Shown one piece after another: positions 1 through 9,750 of a stretch of DNA of 64,000 bases; within the stretch, counting starts at the first letter, position 1; each line of letters starts with the position of its first letter. The DNA comes from Euglena gracilis (Eukaryota > Euglenida > Euglenophyceae > Euglenales). The position numbers and the translations under genes were made by a program. Location: positions 43,130,212 to 43,194,211 of the forward strand of contig CP154957.1 of NCBI GenBank assembly GCA_039621445.1. Reading direction: 5' to 3'. Below the pieces are notes generated by a model that did not search any database, was not told the DNA's origin, and saw nothing but the letters and a program-made list of their open reading frames with translations.

Positions 1-384
1 CCTCCTACACCACATCATATATCCGGAAGCACGGACGTTTCAACCAAATGGGGCCCGACGTGGGACCTGGACCGGAGGCAGAGCAGGCCACTGGCTACAA
101 CAAAGTCTTATTCAAAATTCCGACCGAAGCCGGATGTGAAAACATCCAGAGAGTGGGTTGAGAAATCAGGCCCACTGCATTGCCAGAGGGACAGTCGCCA
201 AGGGAGGGGAAGCATTCTCACATGTGGTGACGTTGAACAGAATCCGGGACCCGGAAAATTGTCCCGCATCTGGCCAAGGGAGGAAGACAGCGGAGAGCCG
301 CAACTGAGCACTGATGCACAATCGACCGCTGCTTTCACGGACCTAGCCCACTTTGGCACTTGGCGTTACCGAAGCTCACTCTGA
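1..384 (+). CDS. Non-LTR retrotransposon ORF, 5' partial, with 2A peptide
   Basis: The frame is open from base 1 and ends at a stop at 382-384, so the start lies outside the window. The peptide is basic and Ser/Pro rich and has no recognised enzymatic domain. At 202-252 it carries a class-defining 2A motif, followed by about 44 codons. An RT N-terminal region follows in other frames from about 567, so the 2A probably separates an upstream product from the RT polyprotein. 2A-like peptides are known in several non-LTR retrotransposons (L1Tc/Ingi, CR1-like elements). The link to the RT downstream is inferred from position, because the frame changes between them. Confidence 0.6.
   Translation, partial: PPTPHHISGSTDVSTKWGPTWDLDRRQSRPLATTKSYSKFRPKPDVKTSREWVEKSGPLHCQRDSRQGRGSILTCGDVEQNPGPGKLSRIWPREEDSGEPQLSTDAQSTAAFTDLAHFGTWRYRSSL
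202..252 (+). other. 2A ribosome-skipping peptide motif
   Basis: The encoded stretch reads GRGSILTCGDVEQNPGP. It matches the consensus D(V/I)ExNPGP exactly at the C-terminal core, and its upstream half resembles the well-known insect-virus 2A. By family knowledge the ribosome fails to form the Gly-Pro bond before the last Pro and continues, giving two proteins from one ORF. Chance occurrence of the full core plus upstream context is very unlikely. Confidence 0.9.
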
Positions 385-566
385 GAGCTGTTGAGCTCAA
401 AGAGAAGTTCTCAAGGGACATCCTTCAAGTGACAATTCTACAACGCCTCCACCTGTTCAGAAAGGGCATTTGGACAGAACTTGTCATGAGCCTCCTCGAC
501 GAGTCCCACACTGCACAGCACTCGGGAACAAAGACCGGGTCCCAGAAGAAATCCAGGTAAGGTCCG

Positions 567-988
567 TCTCATGCAGGCAAACGGTACCTCTTAAGCAAGA
601 TCCGGCATCTTGTCGGCGAAGGAGCAGCACGGAAAGCCATCCAAATTCTCCAAAGCAAAGGATCCCAAGATGTAAGGGTCCCCCGCGTCCTCCAAACCTT
701 ACAAGACCTGCACCCAAGAGCAGACCCCCCACTACTCACACGCCCTGCCCCAGAAAGCCTGAACAAATCACATGACCCAGCTGCATGGTCAAGTATGGTC
801 AAAGAAAACGGCCTCAAATTCAACCACACCAGCGCCCCAGGTCCATCTGGCCTCCGCATCAGCCACCTTCAAGACAGCCTGCACCACCCCAGCAATGGGA
901 CACAGTTGCAACAAGCACTCACACATTTCTGCATTATGTGGGACAAAGGCGATATCCCGCATCCCCACTCACCCATCTGCGGCAGACG
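567..988 (+). pseudogene. Non-LTR reverse transcriptase, N-terminal part
   Basis: One frame stays open from about 567 to the TRIM junction. It encodes a helical segment, then the block APGPSGLRISHL near 835-870, typical of the region before RT motif 1 in non-LTR elements with the G-x-SGLR-x-HL signature. The segment ends at WDKGDIPHPH, where the TRIM is inserted. The core RT resumes after 2010 on the same strand. The frame differs from the 2A ORF, so at least one frameshift lies between about 384 and 567. Confidence 0.65.
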
Positions 989-1319
989 TGTGCAGCAGAC
1001 GGGAGATCCTACGGAGGTTGGTAGCCGGCGCGTAGTACCAAGCCGAGTATCGCTCGAGTAGCTTATTCGGTAAGGTGCTGGTCTCACACGCGGGAGGTCG
1101 TGGGTTCGAGACCCAGGTCCCGCCGTGTGAGTCCTGGTCGATCCCGTACGGGCAGAGGGCATACCGCGGGGATCGACCGGCGCGTGTAACTGCGCCCAAG
1201 GACGAGACACAGGTTGGCCGGACCTTGGGTGTAGTTCCCCGCCTGAGGGCGAGCCACGGCAAGCAGTATGAGCTGCCCCGTGGCCGTCCAACGGCGGGTG
1301 GTGACGACAGACGTATACA
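989..1319 (+). repeat. TRIM 5' LTR with tRNA-like pol III boxes
   Basis: The LTR contains an A-box-like TAGCTTATTCGG (1059-1070) and a perfect B box GGTTCGAGACC (1103-1113), spaced 32 bases apart. An anticodon-loop-like CTCACAC lies between them, giving a tRNA-Val-like layout without a paired acceptor stem. A strong hairpin follows: GGTCGATCCC (1136-1145) pairs with GGGATCGACC (1169-1178). A working tRNA is unlikely. Confidence 0.8.
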
Positions 1320-1678
1320 TGGTAGCAGGGGAACCCGTCTAATGCCACACGAACCGGGAAATCAGAGCCTGACCCCACGGCGCCCGGAAGGCGGAGGCGG
1401 ACGCGCCGAGTCTAGGGCGACTGAAACCCCTACATCGTTCCAAAGCCTCAAGCCGATGCTAAGGGGGACGCTCCAAGGCGGCAGAGCCCGTGGAAGTCGA
1501 CAACACGTAAACTGCCGGCAATAGCAAACCCGAGCTGCAGGGGTCGGCAGCCTGGTGACGCAGTACTCGTGAGAAGCACTCAGCCAACTAGGGCCGTGTG
1601 AGGCATAACCCGAGCTGCAGGGGCCACGGCCATAGTGACGCAGTGGGCTAGTGTAGTAAGGCTCTTGGGAGGGGAGTG

Positions 1679-2009
1679 TGTGCGGCAGACGGGAGATCCT
1701 ACGGAGGTTGGTAGCCGGCGCGTAGTACCAAGCCGAGTATCGCTCGAGTAGCTTATTCGGTAAGGTGCTGGGCTCACACGCGGGAGGTCGTGGGTTCGAG
1801 ACCCAGGTCCCGCCGTGTGAGTCCTGGTCGATCCCGTACGGGCAGAGGGCATACCGTGGGGATCGACCGGCGCGTGTAACTGCGCCCAAGGACGAGACAC
1901 TGGTTGGCCGGACCTTGGGTGTAGTTCCCCGCCTGAGGGCGTGCCACGGCAAGCAGTATGAGCTGCCCCGTGGCCGTCCAACGGCGGGTGGTGACGACCG
2001 ACACATACA
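1679..2009 (+). repeat. TRIM 3' LTR
   Basis: Same length as the 5' LTR, differing at a handful of positions. The tRNA-like boxes are preserved: A box at about 1749-1760 and B box at about 1793-1803. The purine-rich tract lies just upstream. Confidence 0.8.
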
Positions 2010-2797
2010 GTTCAGCAACCCTAACCGCACTCGCCAAAGAAGGTGGTGGAACAAGGCCGATCGCAGTTGGTGAAACGCTGCGCGGAATTGCTGGGAAGGC
2101 TATCCTGAAGCACCCACAAGTCCGCAATGAACTGGATTCCTTTCTGCCAACCCAACTAGGGCTGGGCCTCCCCAATGCCACTGAATTCATCGCACAAGGT
2201 ACACAAAGCATGGTGCAGGCGCTGCAAACATCCGCCAACTGGGCACTACTACAAGTAGACCTGCGCAATGCCTTCAACAATGCACACAGAACACAAATGT
2301 TGAAATTGGCGGCAACCAAAACACTCTCTTATTGGAACTACCTCTGTACGGCATACGCACAACCAGCTCCCTTGTTCTGCGGACAAAAGCTACTCACTTC
2401 ACAACAAGGAACACACCAAGGATGCCCTATGGGCCCCATTTGTTTGTCACTCGTTTTACAAGAAATTGTGGAAAAAATACAAACCGACACATGCCTGTTG
2501 TGTAGCGCATGGTATTTGGGTGATGGGGTACTCATCGGTCAACCAGAAAGTATTAATGCTGCAATACAACTCTTGAAGGACCTGGGCCCAACAGTGTGCC
2601 CACACCTAAACCCGCAAAAGTGCATCACCTTCGGTCCCTGTGGTGCATAAATTGCTGCAAAGCACAACATGACCCACAAACAATGGCAACCGGGGGAGAG
2701 AATCAAAGTATTGGGTGTTCTGATTGACTTCCCAAACACATCCACCTTCTGTGAGCGCTCTTGGACTGCTGCAGACGAAGACTTGGAAAGCCTGGTG
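2010..2797 (+). pseudogene. Non-LTR reverse transcriptase core and thumb
   Basis: After the TRIM the RT resumes with TALAKEGGGTRPIAVGE, then motif A (LLQVDLRNAFN), motif B (QGTHQGCPMGPI) and motif C as AWYLGDGVLIG. The usual second catalytic Asp of the Y-x-D-D box is replaced (LGDG), so polymerase activity is doubtful. A TAA at 2648-2650 interrupts the frame, which then continues through IKVLGVLIDF to about 2797, where homology stops. The W-(Y/F)-L-x-D-G form of motif C is typical of this non-LTR group. The element is truncated, TRIM-split and nonsense-mutated, hence dead. Confidence 0.75.
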
Positions 2798-2963
2798 AAA
2801 CCACCTGGGTGAAAAAAAGGGGGTTGACTTGAGCCCACCAACCCCGAGAAAGCGCAGGCCCCACCCCAGAAACACCACCCCCCCTATCGGTGGTCCTCCC
2901 CACCGGCGAGGACCGCCCGGGGCCCTCGGCCCGAAGGAACTCGGCGGTCGCAGGGGCGACCGG

Positions 2964-4053
2964 TGTTTCACACCCGTGCTGCCATGTCCCCCGGCAGCAC
3001 TGGGGTGAAGCGGAAACCCCCGCCCCGGGCCAGTTTCCGGCGTAGGATCGTTTTTTGGCTCCTCGAGCCGACTTGTGTCGGAAATTTTTTCCCATTCTGG
3101 CCCCCCCTGTGGCCGAAACTGGGCCATCATTTCCAAGGAGGAACCTCCCAGTGGACCCTCCCCGACCCCTGAGGGGGGTGTCACTGGGATCTCCAAGGGG
3201 GGTGCCTTTGGGGTTTCAACCCCTCCCTGCTCAGCTGAACCAGTGAGAGCCAACACCCCCCCCTGGGTGTCATTTCTCACAGTTTCTGGGCCAAAAAGGG
3301 GGTTTTGGGGTGAAAAATGGCCTGTGGTTACCTGAGTTGAAGAGACCCACCCCCCTGCCCCTTTTCCCACAGATGAGGTGGGGGGAAGTCAAACCTCTCC
3401 TTCTTCAAATGATTGATTTTGTTGATCTTCCATTGCAATTGAAATTCCAAACTCAATTCTTGATTGTAATTGGATGTATTTGCCCACAACAAGTACAATG
3501 GTGTAAAAGGTAAAGAGGAAAACCCTGTGAAAATAAAATGATTTTGATGCCCTTGATGGGCAGTTAAATTTAGGATTGAGTGCGCTGATTCCTAAGCGCT
3601 CTCAAATCCCAAATTCTTGCCCATTGCATCAAAATCAACCAACCCAAGTCAAAATCAAGGTTTCCCCCCTTGATTTTGATAAATTATGCTGAATTCCATC
3701 ATTATTGAGCTTTGCAAACCCCTGCAAAAACTTCAGGAACTCAGGCGCCAATCTCTTAAAATTCTGTTCCAAGCGCTTGCAAGCGCTCTCACCAAATCCA
3801 ACATTTTCCCTTAAAACCAAAGGAAAAATGCATAAAAAGCTTAAATTGTGCTAAATAAACCCAAAATCACCCTTTGGGAATACCTAGCATCACTCAATCT
3901 CTCTCCTTGCACAACCAAACCATGGGCGCCCTAGGAGAGGGAATTTTAATGGAAATGTTTAGAAAGCCTTAAAATTAGAGCAAAACCGCCCTCAAAAGGC
4001 CTTCTAAAAGGGAAAAACTCCGCCGCCCGGCGGTCGACCTCAAAAGGTCGTCA
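2964..4053 (-). repeat. Element A 3' LTR
   Basis: The 1,090-bp copy nearly matches 15594-16683, with TG...CA ends. The reading frame that starts Gag in the 5' LTR is interrupted here by one change (TGT to TGA on the minus strand, at 3389-3391) but is otherwise preserved. Confidence 0.92.
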
Positions 4054-4064
4054 CTCCCCCCCTT
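4054..4064 (-). other. Element A polypurine tract
   Basis: On the minus strand the LTR is immediately preceded by AAGGGGGGGAG. This is the expected plus-strand priming site and confirms the minus orientation. Confidence 0.75.
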
Positions 4065-5154
4065 GCGACGAAAGTCGGGGGTTTCACCCCCCCTCCTTCT
4101 CGCTTTCCTTGGGGTGGGAATGAAAGACACTTTGAATTTTTGCAACGCAATTGCGATAACATTGTTCGGCAACGTGCATAGGTGGTGGCGTAACGGTGAG
4201 GAGGAATCTATAACCCATAGATCCCGTTCCACCACACCGAGCCCCCCCCCCCCACGGTTCTCACCACCGTGAAAGGAAATGGGGGTCCAACACCACTCAA
4301 AAAAAATCCTTTCTTGAATGGATAAAAATCAGCCCCCCCCCCCACGGTATTCCCAACCGTGAAGGGAATGGAGGGTTCATTATCACCAAAAATCCTTTCG
4401 GTGATAGATGAAAATCAGCCCCCCCCCCCCGAGGGGAAGGCCTTGGGGAAAAGCTTGCCCCCCCCCCCGGCGAGAGGTGGGCTTGACTTGCCCCCCCCCT
4501 CCCCCCCCCCCCCGAGGGGAAAGACTTGGGGAGAAGATTGCCCCCCCCCCCCCGGCGAGAGGTGGGCTTGACTTGCCCCCCCCCCGAGGGGAAAGCCTTG
4601 GGCACCCCCCCCCAAGCAAAGGGAGGGCTTGCCTTGCCCCCCCCCCGAGGGGAAAGCCTTGGGCAACCGCCCCCCCCCCCGGGGCAAAGGGGGGGCGTGC
4701 CCTCCCCCCCCCCCCCCGAGGGGAAAGCCTTGGGCAACCGCCCCCCCCCCCCGGGCAAAGGGAGGGCTTGCCTTGCCCCCCCCCGGTGGGGAGGTTGAAG
4801 AAGACCACTCACTTCTTTTTTTTTTGGAAGTAATAACACGCCCCCCCCCCCCCCGATCAAGCCGACCGGGGTTTCGGGCCTCACTTGCCCAAAGGTGGGG
4901 GTACGATAAAATAGCCAATCAAACCGATTGGAGAAAGGGACCCCCCACCACGAGTGCCACCGACCCGTGAGAGGGGAGAAATGAAAAATCACAGATTCCT
5001 CTTTCATGACTGTGGGCGCAATGGGGCACAGTGTCGTTCGAGTGTGGTCAGGTTACACCTTCGGCCTGTCCACCGCTCGTGGAAGCTTGATATTCCAGAC
5101 TTCGAATAATAATTGAGAATCCGTCTTCAACTCGTCCAACTCAGAGTCCCGGCT
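4065..5154 (-). repeat. Element A 3' untranslated region with C-rich minisatellite
   Basis: The stretch between the extra ORF and the PPT holds no credible gene. From about 4400 to 4800 it is a tandem array of units of about 50-70 bp, alternating C8-C14 runs with GAGGGGAAAGCCTTGGG and GGGCAAAGGGAGGGCTTGCCTTG-like cores. Long Pro/Gly ORFs on both strands here are artefacts of the composition. Short inverted motifs (CCACGGTATTCCCAACCGTG) occur at about 4200-4380. Confidence 0.75.
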
Positions 5155-6569
5155 CTAGGTTCCGTCCTGAGTAAGTACGAGGAGGCAGGAGGCAGGCAGT
5201 TGTATATACATCCCATTCCCCATATATCCAATGCCATGCAAAGATATTAATACCACCAGGGGTAGGGCTGCGGTGGGGGGTATGGGTACGGTTGGGGGGG
5301 GGTACGGTGGTTGATGTGTGTGGCAGCAATGATTGCAGCTTGGGGGGTTTTGTTTCCACTGCCACTCCTCCGTGCCCTTGCCGATCCCCTTGTAAGGTAT
5401 GGGCTTGGGAGTCCAGGGACGGCGGGGGGCCGGAGGGGCTGTGGACTTGGAGGCGGGCTGAGCTGGGGGCTTGGGTTCGGGGTTGCTTTTGGGCTTCTTT
5501 GCTGATGTCGGTGCATCTTCCGCCCTTCGCTTGGGAGGTGGGTGTGTGCGGTGGTACTGCCGCACAATTTCCTTCCCCATTTCCACCTGGATTCCCCGAT
5601 TGGCCTTGCCCTTGACTGGGCGTATGGGGCAATCCATCTTACGGTGGCCCAGCTCGCCACAAAACCAGCAGGTGGCAGGGGGGAAATCCTCCCCCAACCG
5701 TCCTTTATTTACAAAAGGGTTCTGCTCGGCTGTACCGATGAGCAGACCGTGGCCCTTCCCTACCCTTCTCTCACTCCAAACCAGGAGTGAGATTAACAGA
5801 TGTACCCGTTGAGGAGATCGGCCTCCTCCGACCACAGGAGGAGGTACCGTTCGCCTCGGAGTTCCTTCCATAATGCAACATGGACCCACACCATGTCCGC
5901 ATTTGGGAAATGAACAAGCACATGGGACCTTTGTGCTTGCTCGAGGTAAAATCCTCGGACCCACCTCCAGTGGTTTTGCCACCGAGAACTTTCCCCCATC
6001 ACTTCAATCCAATCGGGTACACGGGATGGGAACCAAACCGGCACCCATCCATTTATGGCCACATAAGCAAAACCATCCACATCGACAATTCGCTTGACGA
6101 TGCGGGCTTTGCCTTTTGATGTTGGCAAATTCATCCCGCCCCCATCCGGGGTTGGATGAAATGGTAATTGTCCTTCTCCACCCATCAAAACAATAAAATA
6201 CGGATCCCCGGCTAGTTTCTCCCTAGCCGTTCGGATGTCCGGATATAAACTTTCGATAACCACCTGAACTTCCGTTCTCGGGGGTTCAGGGGCATATCGA
6301 AAAATAGCGTCCCAAGCATCCGAAAATCCTTCGGTTGCTTGAACCCCATCCAAACCCGGACAGGGTTGATGGATGAGTTCTGGAAATAAAAACTCAAAAA
6401 ATGACGAAGAAGCACTGCCCCCATCATTTTTCTGAAGTGCCTTTTCCAGTTCTGGGGTGACCTCCTCCTCCTCCGAGGGGGCCGCCTCCTCCTCTGTGGG
6501 GTTTTCCGTTGGCACGTCCACCTGCATCTGTGAAGGGGCATGGAGTGGGACCTCCCCCTCCCCAGGCAA
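5155..6569 (-). pseudogene. Element A third ORF: novel domain plus CCHC zinc knuckle
   Basis: Downstream of the chromodomain is a second coding block, in two overlapping frames (6569-5793 and 5982-5155) that must be joined by a frameshift near 5.8-5.9 kb. The first part (258 residues) has a Glu/Pro-rich N-terminus, then a folded-looking region with blocks IVKRIVDVDGFAYVAINGW and SHVLVHFPNADMVWVHVALW, loosely like the nucleic-acid-binding DUF4283/RRM-type region of LINE ORF1 proteins. The second part has a clean CCHC knuckle CWFCGELGHRKMDC (5629-5670), a basic KRR segment and a Pro-rich tail. Ty3/gypsy elements do not normally have a Gag-like ORF here. It could be an RNA-binding accessory protein made from a subgenomic message; the function is unknown. 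Confidence 0.6.
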
Positions 6570-6608
6570 CCACCCCAGGCCCTTTTCACCTCTCCTTTCC
6601 CCCTTTTC

Positions 6609-8162
6609 TCAGGTTGCCGTTGCCTTTAAATCCTTAGAGACATCCAACGGCAACCCTTTTCCCAGGCAATACGCTATTACGTCACTATTATACTCCTGGA
6701 AAAAATGTTCTACCGGTTCCCAATTTGCCTCCTCAAACCCTTGCCACTTCGTTAAGAAAAACATTTTTCCCTTAACGAACTTGTGGTTTAGGATTTTATC
6801 CACTAACCAGGTATCTGGGGCACCTTCCGCCTCAGGTACCGTCCGCCGGTGGAAAAACAGGGGGATAGGCTTATCGGATGTGGGGTCCTCCACATACACC
6901 TTCAAAGCCTTCCGATGGGCCTTCATAATATGGCCCGGTTTGACCTCAATTAGGTAGGAATGAATTCCCTCCCTTGCGGTAACCTTGCAAGGGCCCAACC
7001 AACGGGAATCCAATTTTGTGCCACTATCGGGGGGTCTCAGGTACCACACCAGATTCCCCACCTCCAATGGCTCCCAACCGTCTAAACCACGGTTGGCCCG
7101 AGCACATTGGTTGGCATGCAAATTATTCATTTTGCCAGCCACTACCAAATCAATTTCTCTTTGCCGAGAGAAAAATGATCTGGCATCTTCACAATCCCTT
7201 AACGGTTCATAAGGTAAACCACCCAATGAACGGTGTCGACCGAACAAGATTTGAAATGGGCTTAGGCCACTCTCCCCCGGCGTATCATGGATACGGTCTA
7301 GTGCTTGGGGGAGGGCTTCAACCCAATTCAACTTGTCCTCAACCTGAATTTTTTTGAGCCGTTCCATTATTTGTTGGCCAGCCCTCTCCGCCCTACCATT
7401 CGCCTGGTGATGGTAGGCCTGGGAGTAGGCTTGCCTAATTCCCATCAAGGCACACATTGTCTGCCACCAACCGGAGACAAAATGTGAGCCTAGATCGGAA
7501 GTAATAATGGAAGGGACGCCAAAAGGTCGCCAAGCATGCAACAGCATTTGCTTGGCTGCCTTGGCTCCCGTAAATCCTTTTGCTAGGTGGGGGATCGCCA
7601 CTATCCAACCGGAGTGACGATCCACACACACAAGCATGGAGTCGTAAGAATTCCCTTCCCACTCCACGAGAGGCATGCTAAACATGTCAAGGGCCACCGA
7701 ATACATTACGGCTGGGGGTATGGGTGTAGATTCCACTAAACCCTTAAGACTCGCCGGCCTTCGGCACGCTTGGCAAGTCCCACAAAGGCCCATGACTCCT
7801 TTAGCAAATCCCTTCGCGAGTGAGGAATCAGCCCAATCATACCTAAGGGACATGCATTCCCACAGCCTTGGGAATCCCACATGCCCTTGGTATGAGTGGT
7901 GATCCCGAATGAGTTTTTCTTGGAGAGATTTGGGCACACAAAGCCTCTCCTCGAAAAACATTTTGTCACCAAAAACCTTGACATTTTCAGGCCACGGCAC
8001 CTTTGAATCCTGGGTAGCCTGAAAAATTGGTGACCAACGGGGACATTTTAAATATTCCTCCTTCCACGATAAATCCCACACAGAACCAGGGGGGATGGGT
8101 GAGGAATCGGTTGTAGAAGTGGCTTCCCCCCCCTCACCACTCAAACCACCTGAAGACAACAC
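6609..8162 (-). CDS. Element A integrase and chromodomain
   Basis: This 517-residue frame carries the HHCC zinc finger (HHSYQGHVG...CGTCQAC, about residues 90-130), the DDE core with D in ALDMFSMP, D in ITSDLGSHF and E in NGRAERAGQQ, then a GPY/F-like module (WLGPCKVTAREG). The C-terminal chromodomain (WLVDKILNHKFVKGKMFFLTKW..., about residues 430-490) would target histone marks. All catalytic residues are present and the ORF is uninterrupted. It lies in a different frame from the RT-RNase H ORF upstream, with the shift near 8.19 kb. This is the best-preserved integrase in the window. Confidence 0.92.
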   Translation of the reverse strand: MLSSGGLSGEGGEATSTTDSSPIPPGSVWDLSWKEEYLKCPRWSPIFQATQDSKVPWPENVKVFGDKMFFEERLCVPKSLQEKLIRDHHSYQGHVGFPRLWECMSLRYDWADSSLAKGFAKGVMGLCGTCQACRRPASLKGLVESTPIPPAVMYSVALDMFSMPLVEWEGNSYDSMLVCVDRHSGWIVAIPHLAKGFTGAKAAKQMLLHAWRPFGVPSIITSDLGSHFVSGWWQTMCALMGIRQAYSQAYHHQANGRAERAGQQIMERLKKIQVEDKLNWVEALPQALDRIHDTPGESGLSPFQILFGRHRSLGGLPYEPLRDCEDARSFFSRQREIDLVVAGKMNNLHANQCARANRGLDGWEPLEVGNLVWYLRPPDSGTKLDSRWLGPCKVTAREGIHSYLIEVKPGHIMKAHRKALKVYVEDPTSDKPIPLFFHRRTVPEAEGAPDTWLVDKILNHKFVKGKMFFLTKWQGFEEANWEPVEHFFQEYNSDVIAYCLGKGLPLDVSKDLKATAT

Positions 8163-8190
8163 AGGTGATTCTCGGTCTGCCCCAGGTACC

Positions 8191-9750
8191 TCAGTGGTAG
8201 CCGGCAGCAGGTTCAGGGGTTGGCATTGTTGGCGAAGCTGGTATAGAAGTGGGTGTCAATGGAAAATGCTCCCCCCTTGGCTCTTGGACCTCCTCCACAA
8301 GACTTGTCTCATTCCCAAACTCGTCAACCCGAGTTGAGAATGAAACATGTTTTCCTTTTTCTCCCTTGGGGGTGGAGGTTGAACCCAAACCCTGGGGTTT
8401 TGTTCCTCCAAGTGGTTCTGACTTCCTATCCCCCGGTCGTGTGCACCGTCCACCCGCGTCCCCGGACCCCGTGGTAGCACCACCCCGTGTGGTGACTCCA
8501 CGAATGTATGTGTTGGCTGTGGTTGGTTGGTCCACCAACCGTAGCCACATACATTCGGCTTCCTCCATTTTTTCTGTTTGAATGATTTCCCTCATTTCCT
8601 CGGTGTCAAGGGCTGACCCATGCCTTGAAATGTCCTTCAAGGCTTGGGAGGCCGGGTAAGCCCATCTTGACAACAAATCGGCTATGGTATTCTCCCGCCC
8701 CGGGATATACCCAACCGACAGGTCAAATTTTGATAAAATCTGATGCCACCTAGCCCTTCTCCCAATGGGACCACTTGGTGTGTCTAGAACCTCTCTAGCC
8801 CAAGATTCTAGAGCCTTGTGGTCCGTGAGAACCAGGACGGGCTGCAGCCCAATCCATGATTCCCACTTTTGTAAGGCTAGGATTATGGCATAAGTCTCCT
8901 GTTCCCTAGGTACCCAGTTTCTTTGGCTGCCGGTTAGCTTCCTACTCATGAAGGCGACAGGCACAGTACGCTTGGCCCGTACGTCTTCAGGAGTAGGAGC
9001 CCTATCCTCCCCAACCAATTGTTCAAGGGTGGCACCAACCGCATACTGGCTGGCATCCACTCTTAAAACAAATGGTTTGTCTGGCTTAACGTGTTGCAAA
9101 ATTAATTCACTGCACAACAGTGATTTAATTTTTTCAAATGCCTCAATGTCGGATGGTTCCCAAGAAATCCTTTTCTTGGAACCCTTCTTGCCGTCCACTC
9201 GAGAAACTTTGAGCTTATCTTGAAGGCAAGCGACAATGTGGGCGTAATCCTTCACATAGGAGCTGTAATAATTTATGAACCCCAGAAAAGCACGTAGACC
9301 CGTGATTGTTTGGGGTAGCTCCCATTTTTCAATGGCCATCAGCTTTCCAGGGGATGGTTTTCTCACCCCACCACCCAGAACATGGCCACAAAACTCAACT
9401 TCTTTTACGAAAAGACGGCATTTTCTTTTGTCAGCTACAAATCTGTCTTTTCGTAAAACTTCAAGGACTCTTCGCAAATCCTTGTCATGTGCTGCGAGTA
9501 AATCCTCACCAGGACCCACTCGAGTTCCAATCAAAATGTCGTCGATGTAAGGATCAGCCACGTCCCCCACCGGGAAGAGGCGATCCTCCATCATTTGTTG
9601 AAACTGCTGGCTTGCGTTTGTTAGACCCATCACATTAACCCTCCACTGAAAAAGACCGAGGGGGGTACTACAACATGTGATGGGCCGGCGTTCCGGGTCC
9701 AACGGCTGTTGGTGGAAAGCCTGCCGTAAATCCAAGATGGAAAACATCAT
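8191..9750 (-). CDS. Element A reverse transcriptase (palm) and RNase H
   Basis: The 519-residue frame begins at RT motif A (FSILDLRQAFHQQPL), followed by motif B (VMGLTNASQQFQ), catalytic YIDD (PYIDDILIG), the thumb (FCGHVLGGGV, LRAFLGFINYYSSYV) and RNase H with LRVDASQYAVGATLEQ, E in REQETYAIILAL, D in VLTDHKALESW and the ADLLSRW end. All polymerase Asp residues are present. The RT N-terminus lies in another frame (ORF 9668-11359): an A5 run near 9765 adds one base relative to the expected frame. After RNase H a hydrophilic Thr/Gly/Pro linker leads toward integrase. Confidence 0.9.
   Translation of the reverse strand: MMFSILDLRQAFHQQPLDPERRPITCCSTPLGLFQWRVNVMGLTNASQQFQQMMEDRLFPVGDVADPYIDDILIGTRVGPGEDLLAAHDKDLRRVLEVLRKDRFVADKRKCRLFVKEVEFCGHVLGGGVRKPSPGKLMAIEKWELPQTITGLRAFLGFINYYSSYVKDYAHIVACLQDKLKVSRVDGKKGSKKRISWEPSDIEAFEKIKSLLCSELILQHVKPDKPFVLRVDASQYAVGATLEQLVGEDRAPTPEDVRAKRTVPVAFMSRKLTGSQRNWVPREQETYAIILALQKWESWIGLQPVLVLTDHKALESWAREVLDTPSGPIGRRARWHQILSKFDLSVGYIPGRENTIADLLSRWAYPASQALKDISRHGSALDTEEMREIIQTEKMEEAECMWLRLVDQPTTANTYIRGVTTRGGATTGSGDAGGRCTRPGDRKSEPLGGTKPQGLGSTSTPKGEKGKHVSFSTRVDEFGNETSLVEEVQEPRGEHFPLTPTSIPASPTMPTPEPAAGYH

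Larger units (their letters stand above)
989..2009 (+). mobile_element. TRIM: miniature LTR retrotransposon, no coding capacity
   Basis: Two direct repeats of 331 bp (989-1319 and 1679-2009) both start TGTGC and end ATACA. Directly after the left copy is TGGTAGCAGGGGAACC (1320-1335), a primer-binding site like the 3' end of initiator-Met tRNA. Directly before the right copy is a purine run (about 1666-1676, GGGAGGGGAG). The 359-bp interior has no ORF of note but holds two copies of a unit starting ACCCGAGCTGCAGGGG (about 1528 and 1609). The element splits the RT ORF of the host non-LTR element. I could not find a clean target duplication; the left edge has a short local repeat of the LTR start. 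Confidence 0.85.

Noticed and set aside
1059-1130. Functional tRNA-Val gene
   Set aside because: Boxes A and B are good, but acceptor and anticodon stems do not pair and the sequence lies in a repeated LTR.
2606-3370. Separate gag gene at 2606-3370 minus
   Set aside because: It is the 3' LTR copy of the LTR-encoded Gag start running into flanking LINE sequence, not an independent gene.
4297-5007. Long Pro- and Gly-rich ORFs on both strands
   Set aside because: They reflect C-run tandem repeats in the element A 3' UTR.
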